64,000 nt of DNA from Pseudosporangium ferrugineum (GCF_003002065.1 NZ_PVZG01000004.1:432244-496243), one strand, 5' to 3'. Shown: positions 49,915-58,935, counted from the stretch's first letter. Notes: generated by a model from the sequence alone, not told the origin. Numbers and translations: made by a program.

Positions 49915-51054
49915 CTACAGAGCGACGAAGCGCAGTCCGCGCGCCTTGAGCCGGGGCAGAACCGTCTTCAGGGCGTGGTACGTCTGCGACCGGTCGCCGC
50001 CGCCGTCGTGGCACAGCAGGATCTGCCCCGGACGCGCGGCCAGCATCGCGTGCTCGATCCTGCCCACGCCGGGCCGTGACCAGTCCCTCGGATCATTGGT
50101 CCAGTCCAGCGGGAACAGCCCCGCCATCGCCACCTGCCGCAGCACCTTCGGCGACCAGACACCGCCCGGGGAACGGAAGAGCTTCGGCGCGTACCCGGTG
50201 GTGTCGTGGATCTTCTCCTGGGCCCTGAGGATCTCGCGGTGGATGGTGGTGCCGCTCCTCTTGCTCAGCACCCCGGGGTGGCTCCAGGTGTGGTTCGCGA
50301 GTTGATGCCCCGCGGCGGTCACCATCTTGGCGACGTCCTCATGACCCAGCACCTGGTTGCCGATCATGCAGAACATCGCGGGCACGTGATACCGGTCCAG
50401 CAACTTCAGGATCTTCGGCGTCCAGACCGGGTGCGGGCCGTCATCGATCGTCAACGCGATCGCATCGGCCGGGAACGGTGCCGCACCGGTCGCCTTCCGG
50501 TACTGCGCCAGCGTGAAGATCGGCGCCCGCTGCACCGCGACCGGCGGCGGCGTGACCCGCGTACTCTCGGGCTGCCTCGACCGCACGGCGGTCACCGGGC
50601 CCGCGGGGCGCGGCCCGGCGACGTCCGGCTCATCACCGCCCGTTCCCACAGCGATGCCGCCGGCGACCGCCGCCAGGGCCGCCCCCGCACCCGCGATCAG
50701 CAGGCGCCGGCGATCGAGGAGCGGGCGCCCGGGTTGCCGCGGCGGCGGCGGGTCACCGCCGGCCGCCTCCTGGGTGTCAGGCTCAGCGGGAGCCGGGATC
50801 GGCGCGCTGGGAGGCTCTACCCCGGCCGCGTCCGCCGAAGGCCCGCTCGCAACGCCGTCCTCCGGTTCCGGTTGCTCAGCCGGGGCGGCGGGGGCCTCGG
50901 ACGCCTCTGCCGTCTGCCCGTCGGCGGGCGCCGGCTCCGCCGGTCCTGCGGCCGGCCCTGCGGCCGGCGCAAGGTCCTCGTCGGTCTGCCCGTCCTCGTC
51001 CGGCGCCTCTACCGTCCGGTCCTCCGGTACCGACCGCTGAGGTTCATCGGACAC
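49915..51054 (-). CDS. Polysaccharide deacetylase family protein
   Basis: 379 residues. A long Pro/Ala/Glu-rich disordered N-terminus (1-110) precedes a helix (LLIAGAGAALAAVAGGIAVG, about 116-135) that anchors or exports the protein. The C-terminal NodB domain has ALTIDDGPHP (catalytic Asp pair), HTWSHP (His pair), FRSPGG and LLCHDGGGD. It probably removes N-acetyl groups from cell-wall or capsule glycans outside the cell. GTG start at 51054 with TGAGGAG 6 bases upstream. Confidence 0.85.
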   Translation of the reverse strand: MSDEPQRSVPEDRTVEAPDEDGQTDEDLAPAAGPAAGPAEPAPADGQTAEASEAPAAPAEQPEPEDGVASGPSADAAGVEPPSAPIPAPAEPDTQEAAGGDPPPPRQPGRPLLDRRRLLIAGAGAALAAVAGGIAVGTGGDEPDVAGPRPAGPVTAVRSRQPESTRVTPPPVAVQRAPIFTLAQYRKATGAAPFPADAIALTIDDGPHPVWTPKILKLLDRYHVPAMFCMIGNQVLGHEDVAKMVTAAGHQLANHTWSHPGVLSKRSGTTIHREILRAQEKIHDTTGYAPKLFRSPGGVWSPKVLRQVAMAGLFPLDWTNDPRDWSRPGVGRIEHAMLAARPGQILLCHDGGGDRSQTYHALKTVLPRLKARGLRFVAL

Positions 51055-51174
51055 TCGAACTCCTCACGACCCCGGGAGGCCCGGCCCACCGCCGCCCGGC
51101 CCCGACAAGATCAATCTCCGTCGCCAGCGGACGAGGCTAGCACCGCTCGGCAATCCCCGGCCGGCACCGAAAAG

Positions 51175-51207
51175 AAGGCCCATCCACATTGATCGTGGAT
51201 GGGCCTT
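51175..51207 (-). terminator. Terminator hairpin after esterase gene
   Basis: Perfect 13-bp stem (AAGGCCCATCCAC / GTGGATGGGCCTT) with a 7-base loop, 14 bp past the esterase stop at 51222 on the minus strand. It ends in a short T pair followed by CTTTTC on the transcribed strand. Confidence 0.75.
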
Positions 51208-51221
51208 CCGGTGGCGCTGGA

Positions 51222-52172
51222 TCAGGCCAGCGCGCGCTTCAAGGCGTCCACCCGCAATGCCCACGTCCGCCGCGCCAGCGCCGCCTCCGCCGCGAACGTC
51301 TCCGCCGCGTGGTAGCTGCCCGGGTGCACGTGCAGCTCGGTCGGCACCCCGGCGGCCATCAGCCGCTGCGCGAACGCGATGTCCTCGTCGCGGAACAGGT
51401 CCACGGTGCCGACGTCGATGAACGCCGGTGGCAGGCCCGACAGGTCCTCCGCTCGGCTCGGGGCGGCGTACTGATCGGCCGGTTTGCCGCCCAGGTACCA
51501 GGCCCAGGCCTCGGCGTTGCCGTCGCGGTCCCAGATGCCGATGTCGGTGATCTCGTGGCTGGACGCGGTCCCGTTGCGGTCGTCGATCATCGGGTAGATC
51601 GGCATCATGAACCGCAGCGCCGGCCCGCCCCGGTCGCGGGCCATCAGCGCGGTCGCGATGGCCAGGCCGCCGCCGGCGCTGCCGCCGTAGATCGCCAGCC
51701 GGTCCGGGTCGATGCCGAGTTCGGCGGCGTGGGCGGCGGTCCATTGCAGGCCCGCGTAGCAGTCCTCGGCCGGGGCGGGGTGCGGATGCTCCGGCGCCAG
51801 CCGGTATTCCACCGACACCACGACCGCGCCCACCTGGTCGCACAGCAACGTCGCGGTCGGATCCTCGCCGGCCACGGTGCCGAGAATCATTCCGCCGCCG
51901 TGGATGAAATAGATTCCGGGCAGCGGCGCGGCGGCATCGCGCGGCCGATATATCCGTACGGAGATGTCGGGCTCACCCTGCGGGCCCGGAACCGTACGGT
52001 CCTCCTTGACCACATCCGGGTTCTCGGGCACCTCGATGGCCCCCAGCAGCGCCTCCACGGCGGCCCGGCGCTGCACGATGTCGCCGATGGCATTGAACCC
52101 ACCGGGCATCGCTTCCAACAACTGATCCAACGGTACGCGGACCTCGGGGTCGATCAATTCACGACGGGACAT
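51222..52172 (-). CDS. Alpha/beta hydrolase (HSL-type esterase)
   Basis: 316 residues of the hormone-sensitive lipase family: oxyanion-hole motif FIHGGGMI (about 89-96), nucleophile elbow GGSAGGG (Ser about 164), Asp in VGTVDLFRDED and His in HPGSYHAAE. It should hydrolyse short esters. It follows the Baeyer-Villiger monooxygenase by 9 bp, and together they can open a ketone through an ester to an acid and alcohol. Confidence 0.9.
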   Translation of the reverse strand: MSRRELIDPEVRVPLDQLLEAMPGGFNAIGDIVQRRAAVEALLGAIEVPENPDVVKEDRTVPGPQGEPDISVRIYRPRDAAAPLPGIYFIHGGGMILGTVAGEDPTATLLCDQVGAVVVSVEYRLAPEHPHPAPAEDCYAGLQWTAAHAAELGIDPDRLAIYGGSAGGGLAIATALMARDRGGPALRFMMPIYPMIDDRNGTASSHEITDIGIWDRDGNAEAWAWYLGGKPADQYAAPSRAEDLSGLPPAFIDVGTVDLFRDEDIAFAQRLMAAGVPTELHVHPGSYHAAETFAAEAALARRTWALRVDALKRALA

Positions 52173-52181
52173 GGCAACTCC

Positions 52182-53783
52182 TCAGACGGTGAGCCGGAAA
52201 CCCTCGTAGCCCTTGGCGGCGACCTCATCGCATTTCTTGCGGTACGCGCCGACGCCGCCCGCGTACGGCATGAACACCCGCGGTTTGCCCGGCACATTGG
52301 CACCCATGTACCAGGAATTCGCCTTCGGATAGAGCGTGTAGCCGGCGATCTCGTTGACGTGCGCGACCCACGCGTCCTGTGCCTCCTGGGCCGGCTCGAT
52401 CACCCGCAGCCCCTGCGCGTCGAGGTGCGTGATCGCGTCGACCACCCAGTCGACGTGCTGCTCGATGGAGACCACCATGTTGGACAGCACCGAGGGGCTG
52501 CCCGGCCCGGTGATCATGAACAGGTTCGGAAAACCGGCGGACCCGATCCCGAGATACGTACGCGGCCCCGCGTTCCACGTCTCTTTGAGCGACAGCCCGT
52601 CGCGCCCGCGAATGTCGACATTGGTCAGGGCTCCGGTCATCGCGTCGAAGCCGGTGGCGTAGACGATCGCGTCGAACTCGTACTCCCGACCGGCGGTTCT
52701 GATGCCCTTCTCCGTCACCTCGACCAGCGGGGTGCGCTGCAGGTTCACCAGATGCACATGCGGCAGGTTGTAGGTCTCGTAATATCCGGTGTCCAGGCAC
52801 GGCCGCTTGGTGCCGACCGGATATTCGGGGCTGAGATCGTCGGCCACCGCGGGATCAGCGACGATGTCGTGAATCTTGCGGTGGATCCACCTGCGGGCGG
52901 TGTCGTTGGCTGCCTGGTCGGTGGCCAGATCCTTGTACGCGGTGAGCAGATTGACCAGGCTCCCGCTTTCCCACGCGGTCTCGAAGGTGGCATCCCGCTC
53001 GGCCTCGGACACCTCGAGCGCGGACTTCGTAGGCTCGGGAACGGGAACCCCGAACCCGGATTCCCGCTGCGCCCGCCGGAACTTGCGGTAGTTCGCCTTC
53101 ATCTCCTTGATCTCGTCGGACCGCAGGGCCCGATTCCGCGCGGGCAACGAGTACGCCGGCGTCCGCTGGAAAACGGTCAGCTCGGCGGCCTGCCGAGCGA
53201 TCACGGGAATCGACTGCACCCCCGAGGATCCGGTCCCGACGATCCCGACCCGCATCCCGGTGAAGTCGACGCCCTCATGCGGCCAGTGCGCCGTGTGGTA
53301 CGTCGCGCCCTTGAACGATTCCAGGCCCGGAATCTCCGGCATCTTCGACGCGGAGAGGCAGCCGGTGGCCATCACCAGGAACCGGGCGGTGACGGCATCC
53401 TGATGCTCGGTGCGCACCAGCCAGGTCCTGGCCTGATCGTCCCAGGTCGCCCCGCTGACCCGGGTCCGGAACACGATGCCCCGGCGCAGATCGAACCGGT
53501 CGGCGACATGCCGCGCATACCGCAGAATCTCGGGCTGAGTCGGATACCGTTCCTGCCACTCGTACTCCTGCTCCAATTCCTCGGAGAACGAGTACGAGTA
53601 GGCGAGGCTCTCGACATCGACCCGGGCCCCGGGATACCGGTTCCAGTACCAGGTCCCGCCGACATCGGTCCCGGCCTCGAAAACCACCGCACTGAGATTC
53701 TGCCGGCGAAGTCTGTGGAGCAGATACATGCCGGAGAACCCGGCACCGACGATCACCACATCAACGGAACGATTCTCGGTCAT
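52182..53783 (-). CDS. Flavin-containing Baeyer-Villiger monooxygenase
   Basis: 533 residues. FAD motif IVGAGFSG (11-18), the BVMO fingerprint FKGATYHTAHWP (F-x-G-x3-H-x3-W-P, 157-168), and the NADPH motif IVGTGSSG (about 178-185). It is expected to insert oxygen into ketones using NADPH and O2. Start ATG 53783 follows TTGGAGGCATCT; upstream extension to the family is not needed. The gene leads a two-gene unit with an esterase. Confidence 0.9.
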   Translation of the reverse strand: MTENRSVDVVIVGAGFSGMYLLHRLRRQNLSAVVFEAGTDVGGTWYWNRYPGARVDVESLAYSYSFSEELEQEYEWQERYPTQPEILRYARHVADRFDLRRGIVFRTRVSGATWDDQARTWLVRTEHQDAVTARFLVMATGCLSASKMPEIPGLESFKGATYHTAHWPHEGVDFTGMRVGIVGTGSSGVQSIPVIARQAAELTVFQRTPAYSLPARNRALRSDEIKEMKANYRKFRRAQRESGFGVPVPEPTKSALEVSEAERDATFETAWESGSLVNLLTAYKDLATDQAANDTARRWIHRKIHDIVADPAVADDLSPEYPVGTKRPCLDTGYYETYNLPHVHLVNLQRTPLVEVTEKGIRTAGREYEFDAIVYATGFDAMTGALTNVDIRGRDGLSLKETWNAGPRTYLGIGSAGFPNLFMITGPGSPSVLSNMVVSIEQHVDWVVDAITHLDAQGLRVIEPAQEAQDAWVAHVNEIAGYTLYPKANSWYMGANVPGKPRVFMPYAGGVGAYRKKCDEVAAKGYEGFRLTV

Positions 53784-54159
53784 AGATGCCTCCAAGGGGG
53801 TTTTGGCGGCGAACAATCCTCCAGCCCTCACGCCCGCCCGCCGCCGATCCGGCCGGGCCCCACGCGAGGTACGCCAGCACCCAGCCACTCCCGCCGGGCC
53901 CGGCAGCCGCTCCCGCGGCGTCCCAGGTGACCTGAGCCACAATATAGGATGCATTCTCTCCCCCGGTCAACGTTTCCAACCGGTAAAACCCCAGGTCAAG
54001 ATCGTGTTCCCCGCCCGCCGGCCGCCACCCCGACCCGCCGGGGTGGGCCCGATGCAAACCCGGCACGAGGCCGTGTAAAGTTCTCTCCTGTGCGGCCCGC
54101 CGGGGCCCACCGACAGCGGACGCCAACCGCCCGTCGACCCGGCGCGACCACACAAGCAG
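53784..54159. other. Intergenic region between BVMO gene and tRNA-Leu
   Basis: 376 bp. It contains one promoter candidate on the minus strand (53941-53970). No convincing gene is seen; frames on both strands here lack ribosome binding sites and are Arg/Pro-rich. Confidence 0.5.
53941..53970 (-). promoter_or_regulatory. Sigma-70-like promoter of BVMO gene
   Basis: TTGACC and TATATT separated by 18 bp on the minus strand, about 150 bp upstream of the BVMO start. This is an unusually AT-rich, consensus-like match for the window. Confidence 0.4.
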
Positions 54160-54244
54160 GTCCGGGTGGCGGAATGGCAGACGCGCTAGCTTGAGGTGCT
54201 AGTGCCCTTTATCGGGCGTGGGGGTTCAAGTCCCCCCTCGGACA
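54160..54244 (+). tRNA. tRNA-Leu (anticodon GAG)
   Basis: 85 nt with a 7-bp acceptor stem (GTCCGGG / CTCGGAC, one G-U pair), a long variable arm as expected for Leu, the anticodon loop TTGAGGT (GAG at 54193-54195), a T-arm GGGGGTTCAAGTCCCCC, and discriminator A. The 3' CCA is not encoded. The last 36 bases are also the end of the integrase gene, read antisense. Confidence 0.95.
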
Positions 54245-55906
54245 CACATTAAGCACACGGCCGAGATCGGTAGACACGATCTCGGCCTTCAGCGTTTTCG
54301 GGCCTGGTTTGTAGGTCATCCGCAGGCCGATCCGGCTGTAAAGCTCCGCCTTGTCCCGTGGCTCCGCGCACCGCAGGACGGTGAGCAAGCTGCCCAGGCC
54401 GTCGACAAGCGCCGCGATCTGATCGTCGTTGAGCCGCTGCGGCGGTGCCTCGCTCGTCCGTAGCGCGGCCTCCGCGGTCCCTCGAACGGTCGAGGCCTCG
54501 CGGATCCAGCCGGCGATGAGCGCGGGATCTGCCCCGGCGTCCAGCGCCGCGCGGTAGCGCTCGATCTTGGCGTCGCAGTCGGTGATCGTTTGGCGCAGCT
54601 GGCTGGTCTGGTCCTGAGCGCGGTAGGCGGCGAGTTCGGCGCGGTGGTGGGCGTCGGCCAGGGCGCGGAGGTTCGCGGCCAGCGTGCCCGCGTTGAGTTC
54701 CTGGCGAAGGAATCGGTCAACGGGATCGGTGATGGTGTCTTCACGCAGGTACAGCATCGGCGGGTGGGCGACCTCGTGCTGGCGCACGAAGTCGCGTGAT
54801 GCCTTGCACCGGTAGTACAGGCGGCCGTGGTTGAGGTTGCCGACCATGTGGCGTCCGCAGAGCCCGCAATTGATGAGTCCGCGGAACAGGTACGGGCGAG
54901 TGCTGCGACGCGGCGCCCGGCCCTGCTCGCCGTTAGTTCCGCGGACCTTGATCGTCGTCTGCGTCCGCTCGTAGAGGTCGGCCGTGATCAGAGGCGTGTG
55001 GGCCTCGGCCTTGGACCAAACCCAATCGCTTTCGTCGTTCCACCGGTGCCTGTTCTCATGGCCGAGGGCGATGTCTTCCACGTCGAGCAGCACTTCGTCC
55101 GTGCGTTGCTTGTTCCACACCTGGCGACCGGTGTAGCGCGGATTGCGGAGAATCGCGCGAACGGCGCTCGTCTCCCACACCTCGGTGTTGCGGTGCGGGT
55201 TCCGGGCCCTGTCGTAGGCGGAGGGACACGCGATGCCGTCATGTGTCAGTCCGCGGGCGATGGACGTCATGCCCCGGCCCGCCGCGTACTCGTCGAAGAT
55301 CCGGCGAACGACCGGAGCGGTGACGGGATCGGGTTCGAGTCGGTGCAGGCGCTTGCCTTCAGCGGCCTTGCCGGGGTTCGGGTGCGGGCCGGCCTCGGCA
55401 AGCCGGTATCCGTACGGCGGGCGACCGCCGAGGAACCGTCCTTCCAACTCGGTCTGCGACTTCATCGCCGAGCGAACGCGGATCTTGATGCGATTGCGCT
55501 CGCCCTTGCTCATGCCGCCGTAGAGAGCCATGACGAGATCGTGCGCATCCGAGCCGGGATCGATGGCGCCGCCGACCTCGGGCACCCAGAGGCCGACGCC
55601 GTAGTGGACGAAGACCGGGAATGTCATGCCAAACTGGCTGCCGTAGAAGGCGCGCTGCGGCTCGCCGATGACCACCGCATCGAAGTCCCGGCTGGGACTC
55701 TTGATCGCGTCCAGCAACCGCAGGGCCTCCGGTCGGCGCTTCCAGGGCAGCGACCGAGACAGGCCGATGTCGAAGAACTCGGCGACGACCTCGCCGCCGG
55801 CCGGCTCGATCAGGCTGCGAGCGCGAGAGAGCTGCCAGCCTTTCGACGCCTCGGGATCCTGCTGGTCCTCGGTCGACACACGTCCGTAGAAGGCGAACCT
55901 CGTCAT
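54209..55906 (-). CDS. Large serine recombinase/integrase
   Basis: 565 residues. The resolvase catalytic domain starts MTRFAFYGRVSTEDQQ, with nucleophile Ser11. A recombinase domain with FDEYAAGRGMTSIARGL follows, then a zinc ribbon (INCGLCGRH ... YYRC) and a coiled-coil arm (about 440-490). The C-terminal residues VCPRGDLNPHAR come from the antisense of the tRNA-Leu 3' half, the usual sign of an attachment site in the tRNA. Start ATG 55906 follows GGAAGAATCGATCGAC and overlaps a small upstream ORF (ATGA). It probably integrates and, with a partner, excises the element. Confidence 0.9.
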   Translation of the reverse strand: MTRFAFYGRVSTEDQQDPEASKGWQLSRARSLIEPAGGEVVAEFFDIGLSRSLPWKRRPEALRLLDAIKSPSRDFDAVVIGEPQRAFYGSQFGMTFPVFVHYGVGLWVPEVGGAIDPGSDAHDLVMALYGGMSKGERNRIKIRVRSAMKSQTELEGRFLGGRPPYGYRLAEAGPHPNPGKAAEGKRLHRLEPDPVTAPVVRRIFDEYAAGRGMTSIARGLTHDGIACPSAYDRARNPHRNTEVWETSAVRAILRNPRYTGRQVWNKQRTDEVLLDVEDIALGHENRHRWNDESDWVWSKAEAHTPLITADLYERTQTTIKVRGTNGEQGRAPRRSTRPYLFRGLINCGLCGRHMVGNLNHGRLYYRCKASRDFVRQHEVAHPPMLYLREDTITDPVDRFLRQELNAGTLAANLRALADAHHRAELAAYRAQDQTSQLRQTITDCDAKIERYRAALDAGADPALIAGWIREASTVRGTAEAALRTSEAPPQRLNDDQIAALVDGLGSLLTVLRCAEPRDKAELYSRIGLRMTYKPGPKTLKAEIVSTDLGRVLNVCPRGDLNPHAR

Positions 55907-56181
55907 GTCGATCGATTCTTCCGAGCCCGGTCGATGATGCGCCACAGCACATCTGCGGCCGCCTCAGACAGCGGGACTTCTAGGGACGTCTTGACCTGGG
56001 CATCCTTGACGACCAGCGTCTCTGCCCTTCGTATGCTGCGATTTCTCCCTTCGTCGTCGGGCTGATTGGTGGTGATGACATGCCTCCTCTCTGCTCGAAA
56101 GTGGAGCCTGCGCGACGTCCGTCCGTCGTCCGTCCGCGCGCTTATCAGCGCAGACGCGCGCGTGCGGACGGACGTCCGCAC
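55903..56181 (-). CDS. Small ORF upstream of integrase, start uncertain
   Basis: An open frame of up to 92 codons whose stop overlaps the integrase ATG (ATGA). The C-terminal part (TLVVKDAQVKTSLEVPLSEA) looks protein-like; the N-terminal part lies in repeat DNA and is Arg-rich. No start codon lies just after the GAGAGGAGG site at about 56084-56091 (in frame it reads GTC), so initiation is unclear or a base is missing. By position it might be a recombination directionality factor, but no motif confirms this. Confidence 0.4.
   Translation of the reverse strand: MRTSVRTRASALISARTDDGRTSRRLHFRAERRHVITTNQPDDEGRNRSIRRAETLVVKDAQVKTSLEVPLSEAAADVLWRIIDRARKNRST
56114..56176. repeat. Inverted and direct repeats downstream of TraB-like gene
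   Basis: A perfect 12-bp inverted repeat, GACGTCCGTCCG (56114-56125) and CGGACGGACGTC (56165-56176), with direct GTCCGTCC repeats inside. It lies just past the stop of the FtsK/TraB-like gene. In Streptomyces plasmids the TraB-binding clt site lies near or at the end of traB and consists of short repeats, so this is a candidate transfer origin. Confidence 0.45.
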
Positions 56182-56192
56182 GGACGATCAGG

Positions 56193-57932
56193 TCAGGCTC
56201 TCCAGCGTCCGCGAGTGACCTGCCGGGCATGCCCGGCGGCGGCGTGCGCCTGAAGCCGCTCGTAGATCCACGTCCGTCCCATCCCGATGAGCCGCATGAG
56301 ATCGGCGACCCGCAGGCCTTCGTCTGGCGCTCCGGCCAAAGCCGCTATGAGCGCTTGTTCGGGGTCGGGACCGGTTGCGATCTCAGCCGGTCGGCTGACG
56401 GGGTTGTCAATCGCGGCCTGGGACAGCGCATCCAGCTCGGGTCGCTGGTCGGCGTAGCGGGCGGCCGTCGTCCGGACATCGTCGTCCGTGACGAGGTAGG
56501 CGCGGGCCCTTCTGGGCTGGTTGTGGCCGTCGGCCAGCAGGTAGAACTTGCCGGGCGCGTCCAGGGTGTGGGGGTGCCAGCCAGCGGCGAGCATGCCCTT
56601 GTCGAGGATGAGGTCGACGTCGCGGCGTTCCCGCACCCGCAGGCAGACCCGGACGCTCATCTGCGAGCGCAGCGCGCCGCCGCCCATCGCCTTCTGCGTG
56701 GGTCGCTGCGTGGCGGTGAGCAGGTCGACTGCGACCGCGCGCCCACGCCGAGCGATCGACTCGGCGTGCGTCACGGCGGCCGGTGCCGTGTCGGCCAGCT
56801 CGGCGTACTCGTCAATGACGATCACCAGTGCCGGCGCGGACGCCGTGGGTTCCCACACGCGGCTGTTGTCCCGGCTGGATGCGTGGGCGCGGGCGTCGAG
56901 CACGGCCACCGCGTCGGCCAGGAGCCGTGTTGCCTCTTCCGGCGTGGTGGCGAGCCGGGCAAGGCACGACGCCCACGGCCGAAGTTCCATGCCGCCCTTG
57001 AGGTCGATGCCCCACAGCACGACGTCGGAGCAGGCAGCGAGGTTGCCGAGGACGACGTTCAGCACGCCGCTCTTGCCGGAGTCGGTGGTGCCGCCGATCA
57101 GCGCGTGCCGTCGTAGCAGCGGCACCCGGACGGGCGTGGCGTCCTCGAAGACGCCGAGTTCCATCGGGTCCGCCAGCGACCGCGCCACCGGGCCGGGCCA
57201 CGGGATGGCGCCGGCGTGCGGGTCGAGCGCGACGACCCGCATCGTGCAGCGGCCGGCGTGCGCCGGGTCCTGCTCGACGCGCACCGCGCCCGGTCGCGTA
57301 CCGAGTGCTGACTCGATGGCTGGCACTCGTGCGACGACGTCCGAGATGCTCTGGCCCGGGCGAAGCTTCATCAGAGCGCGCCAGCCCCAGGTGTCCACGA
57401 CGGCCGACATGAGCCGTGAGCCATTGAGCCCGACCGCCTCGGCAAGGTCGGGCCAGGCGTGGATGACGCGGTCGACCCGAACGCGCGCTCTGCGGCGGCG
57501 ATGCGCCCACCACGGAACACCGAATCCCGCCACTGAGACGACCAAGACAGTGGGCAGAGGCGTGCGGCCCGGGCCGAGCGCCGTCGCGGCAGTAAGCCAC
57601 ATTCCCCCAACGGCGCATGTCGTAGCGGCGTACCCGCGTTCTTCGGTGCGCGCAAGGTCCCAAGGCCGGCCTCGCAGCCCGGCCGTCAGTGCGACAAGAG
57701 CCGTGAGTACGGCTACCACCGGCCATGCGCCGGGGTGCGTCCGGTGCAGCAAGAGTCCGGCGACAGCCAGCGAGAGTCCGGCGATGATTGGTGCGAGTTC
57801 CGACCGGTACCGGAACAGGACTCGTCCGATCGCGGCCAGGCCGGCGACGAGGAGCGGTTCGTCGGGTACGAGCAGGAGCGGTTGCGGGTCACGGCGGCTC
57901 CACCGGCGGTGCCGGCGTCCGTACGCTCTCAT
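56193..57932 (-). CDS. FtsK/SpoIIIE-type DNA translocase (TraB-like)
   Basis: 579 residues. N-terminal helices (about 36-62 and 70-88, 105-140) are followed by an FtsK motor domain with Walker A GGTTDSGKS (280-288) and Walker B LVIVIDEYAEL (about 360), and ATQRPTQKAMGG. A C-terminal winged helix (LMRLIGMGRTWIYERLQAHA) could bind recognition repeats. This is the layout of actinomycete TraB/TraSA proteins, which move double-stranded DNA between mycelia. The ATG at 57932 overlaps the upstream stop. Confidence 0.85.
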   Translation of the reverse strand: MRAYGRRHRRWSRRDPQPLLLVPDEPLLVAGLAAIGRVLFRYRSELAPIIAGLSLAVAGLLLHRTHPGAWPVVAVLTALVALTAGLRGRPWDLARTEERGYAATTCAVGGMWLTAATALGPGRTPLPTVLVVSVAGFGVPWWAHRRRRARVRVDRVIHAWPDLAEAVGLNGSRLMSAVVDTWGWRALMKLRPGQSISDVVARVPAIESALGTRPGAVRVEQDPAHAGRCTMRVVALDPHAGAIPWPGPVARSLADPMELGVFEDATPVRVPLLRRHALIGGTTDSGKSGVLNVVLGNLAACSDVVLWGIDLKGGMELRPWASCLARLATTPEEATRLLADAVAVLDARAHASSRDNSRVWEPTASAPALVIVIDEYAELADTAPAAVTHAESIARRGRAVAVDLLTATQRPTQKAMGGGALRSQMSVRVCLRVRERRDVDLILDKGMLAAGWHPHTLDAPGKFYLLADGHNQPRRARAYLVTDDDVRTTAARYADQRPELDALSQAAIDNPVSRPAEIATGPDPEQALIAALAGAPDEGLRVADLMRLIGMGRTWIYERLQAHAAAGHARQVTRGRWRA

Positions 57933-58246
57933 TCGGCGATTCCGGCGTGGGCCGGCGTCCAGAGGTGGTGCTCGGCGACTGCATCGCGGAGGTACGTCAG
58001 CGGGTCGTGCTCGCCCTCGTCGTGGGCGGCGAGGGTAGCGCGGGCAGCGGCGAGGAGGTCGGCGAAGTCCCACCGCGTGCGGCTCAGCAGGTGCGCGAGG
58101 CGCTCAATCTCGGCGAGCAGTACAGGAACGTCGGCGATGGCTGTCCATAGGGCGACGGGCGTGGGCTGTCGGTGGGCGGCGCGTAGATGGGTGAGAACGG
58201 CCTCCTGATCGACTGTCGGGCGCGGGACTTGCGGGTGCTTGGTCAT
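57929..58246 (-). CDS. Hypothetical element protein (105 aa)
   Basis: 105 residues, soluble, predicted mostly helical (VLLAEIERLAHLLSRTRWDF, FADLLAAARATLAAHDEG). No family recognised. It overlaps both neighbours (ATGA at each end), forming part of the transfer operon between DUF2637 and the TraB-like gene. Confidence 0.65.
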   Translation of the reverse strand: MTKHPQVPRPTVDQEAVLTHLRAAHRQPTPVALWTAIADVPVLLAEIERLAHLLSRTRWDFADLLAAARATLAAHDEGEHDPLTYLRDAVAEHHLWTPAHAGIAE

Positions 58247-58935
58247 GGGCGGCGTGCAGCCTCCTTTCGGTCGGGCGTCTCGGCGGCCAACTGGCGCCGA
58301 AGCTCTGTTGCCTTGGGTCCGGCGATACGCAGCGCCGAGCGCAGTCCGTCTCGGCTGATAGGGCGTCCGTCGTGTGCGGCGCGGTGCCGGGCGTCGGCCT
58401 CCCTGGCCGCGTTCAGCAGGGCGGCATCGGTCCGGCGCTTCGCGCGCCGGGTCCGGATTCCGGTACGGGTCTGAGGACGCTCATCGGCCGGTAGCGGTGA
58501 GGTGGTCTGCGGCGGCACGAACGCGGTCAGCGCGTGCAGGTGTGCGGTCAGTCCGAGTACGGCGGCCGGTACGGCGCCGACGAGGACGATGATCGGCCAG
58601 GAGATGGTGAGGAGGCCGGCCACGATGAGGTGAAAGCCGGCGTTGCCGACGATGCTCGTTGCGATGGCGCCGATCGCGTTCGCGCGGGCGAAGTTCCGGG
58701 CCCCGCCGTCACCGAGCGTTCCGGCGAGCCACACTCGCGCTGAAGTCATGGCGTACGCGTCGATGGTGACCGGTAGGAGCCACGCAAGCCGGTCCGGCCA
58801 GCCGGCGACCAGAGCCAGACCGCGAAGGCCGGCGAAGCTCGCCACCGCGGCGGAGATGGCGGCAACAGACATGCCGACGATCACCCACCAGTCGCGCCGT
58901 TCAGCGGTTGGCGGGTCGCCCACTTCAGAGGTCAA
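58243..58935 (-). CDS. DUF2637-type membrane protein (SpdB-like)
   Basis: 230 residues. Four helices in the first half (WWVIVGMSVAAISAAVASFA, LLPVTIDAYAMTSARVWLAG, AIGAIATSIVGNAGFHLIVA, WPIIVLVGAVPAAVLGL) match DUF2637, common next to traB genes of actinomycete elements and linked to intramycelial spread. The C-terminal half is basic, suggesting DNA contact. The start is a TTG at 58935 or a GTG at 58923; neither has a good ribosome binding site and translation is probably coupled to the previous gene. Confidence 0.7.
   Translation of the reverse strand: MTSEVGDPPTAERRDWWVIVGMSVAAISAAVASFAGLRGLALVAGWPDRLAWLLPVTIDAYAMTSARVWLAGTLGDGGARNFARANAIGAIATSIVGNAGFHLIVAGLLTISWPIIVLVGAVPAAVLGLTAHLHALTAFVPPQTTSPLPADERPQTRTGIRTRRAKRRTDAALLNAAREADARHRAAHDGRPISRDGLRSALRIAGPKATELRRQLAAETPDRKEAARRP

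Noticed and set aside
53784..54159. Frames on both strands between BVMO and tRNA
   Set aside because: No ribosome binding sites and biased composition typical of chance frames in high-GC DNA.
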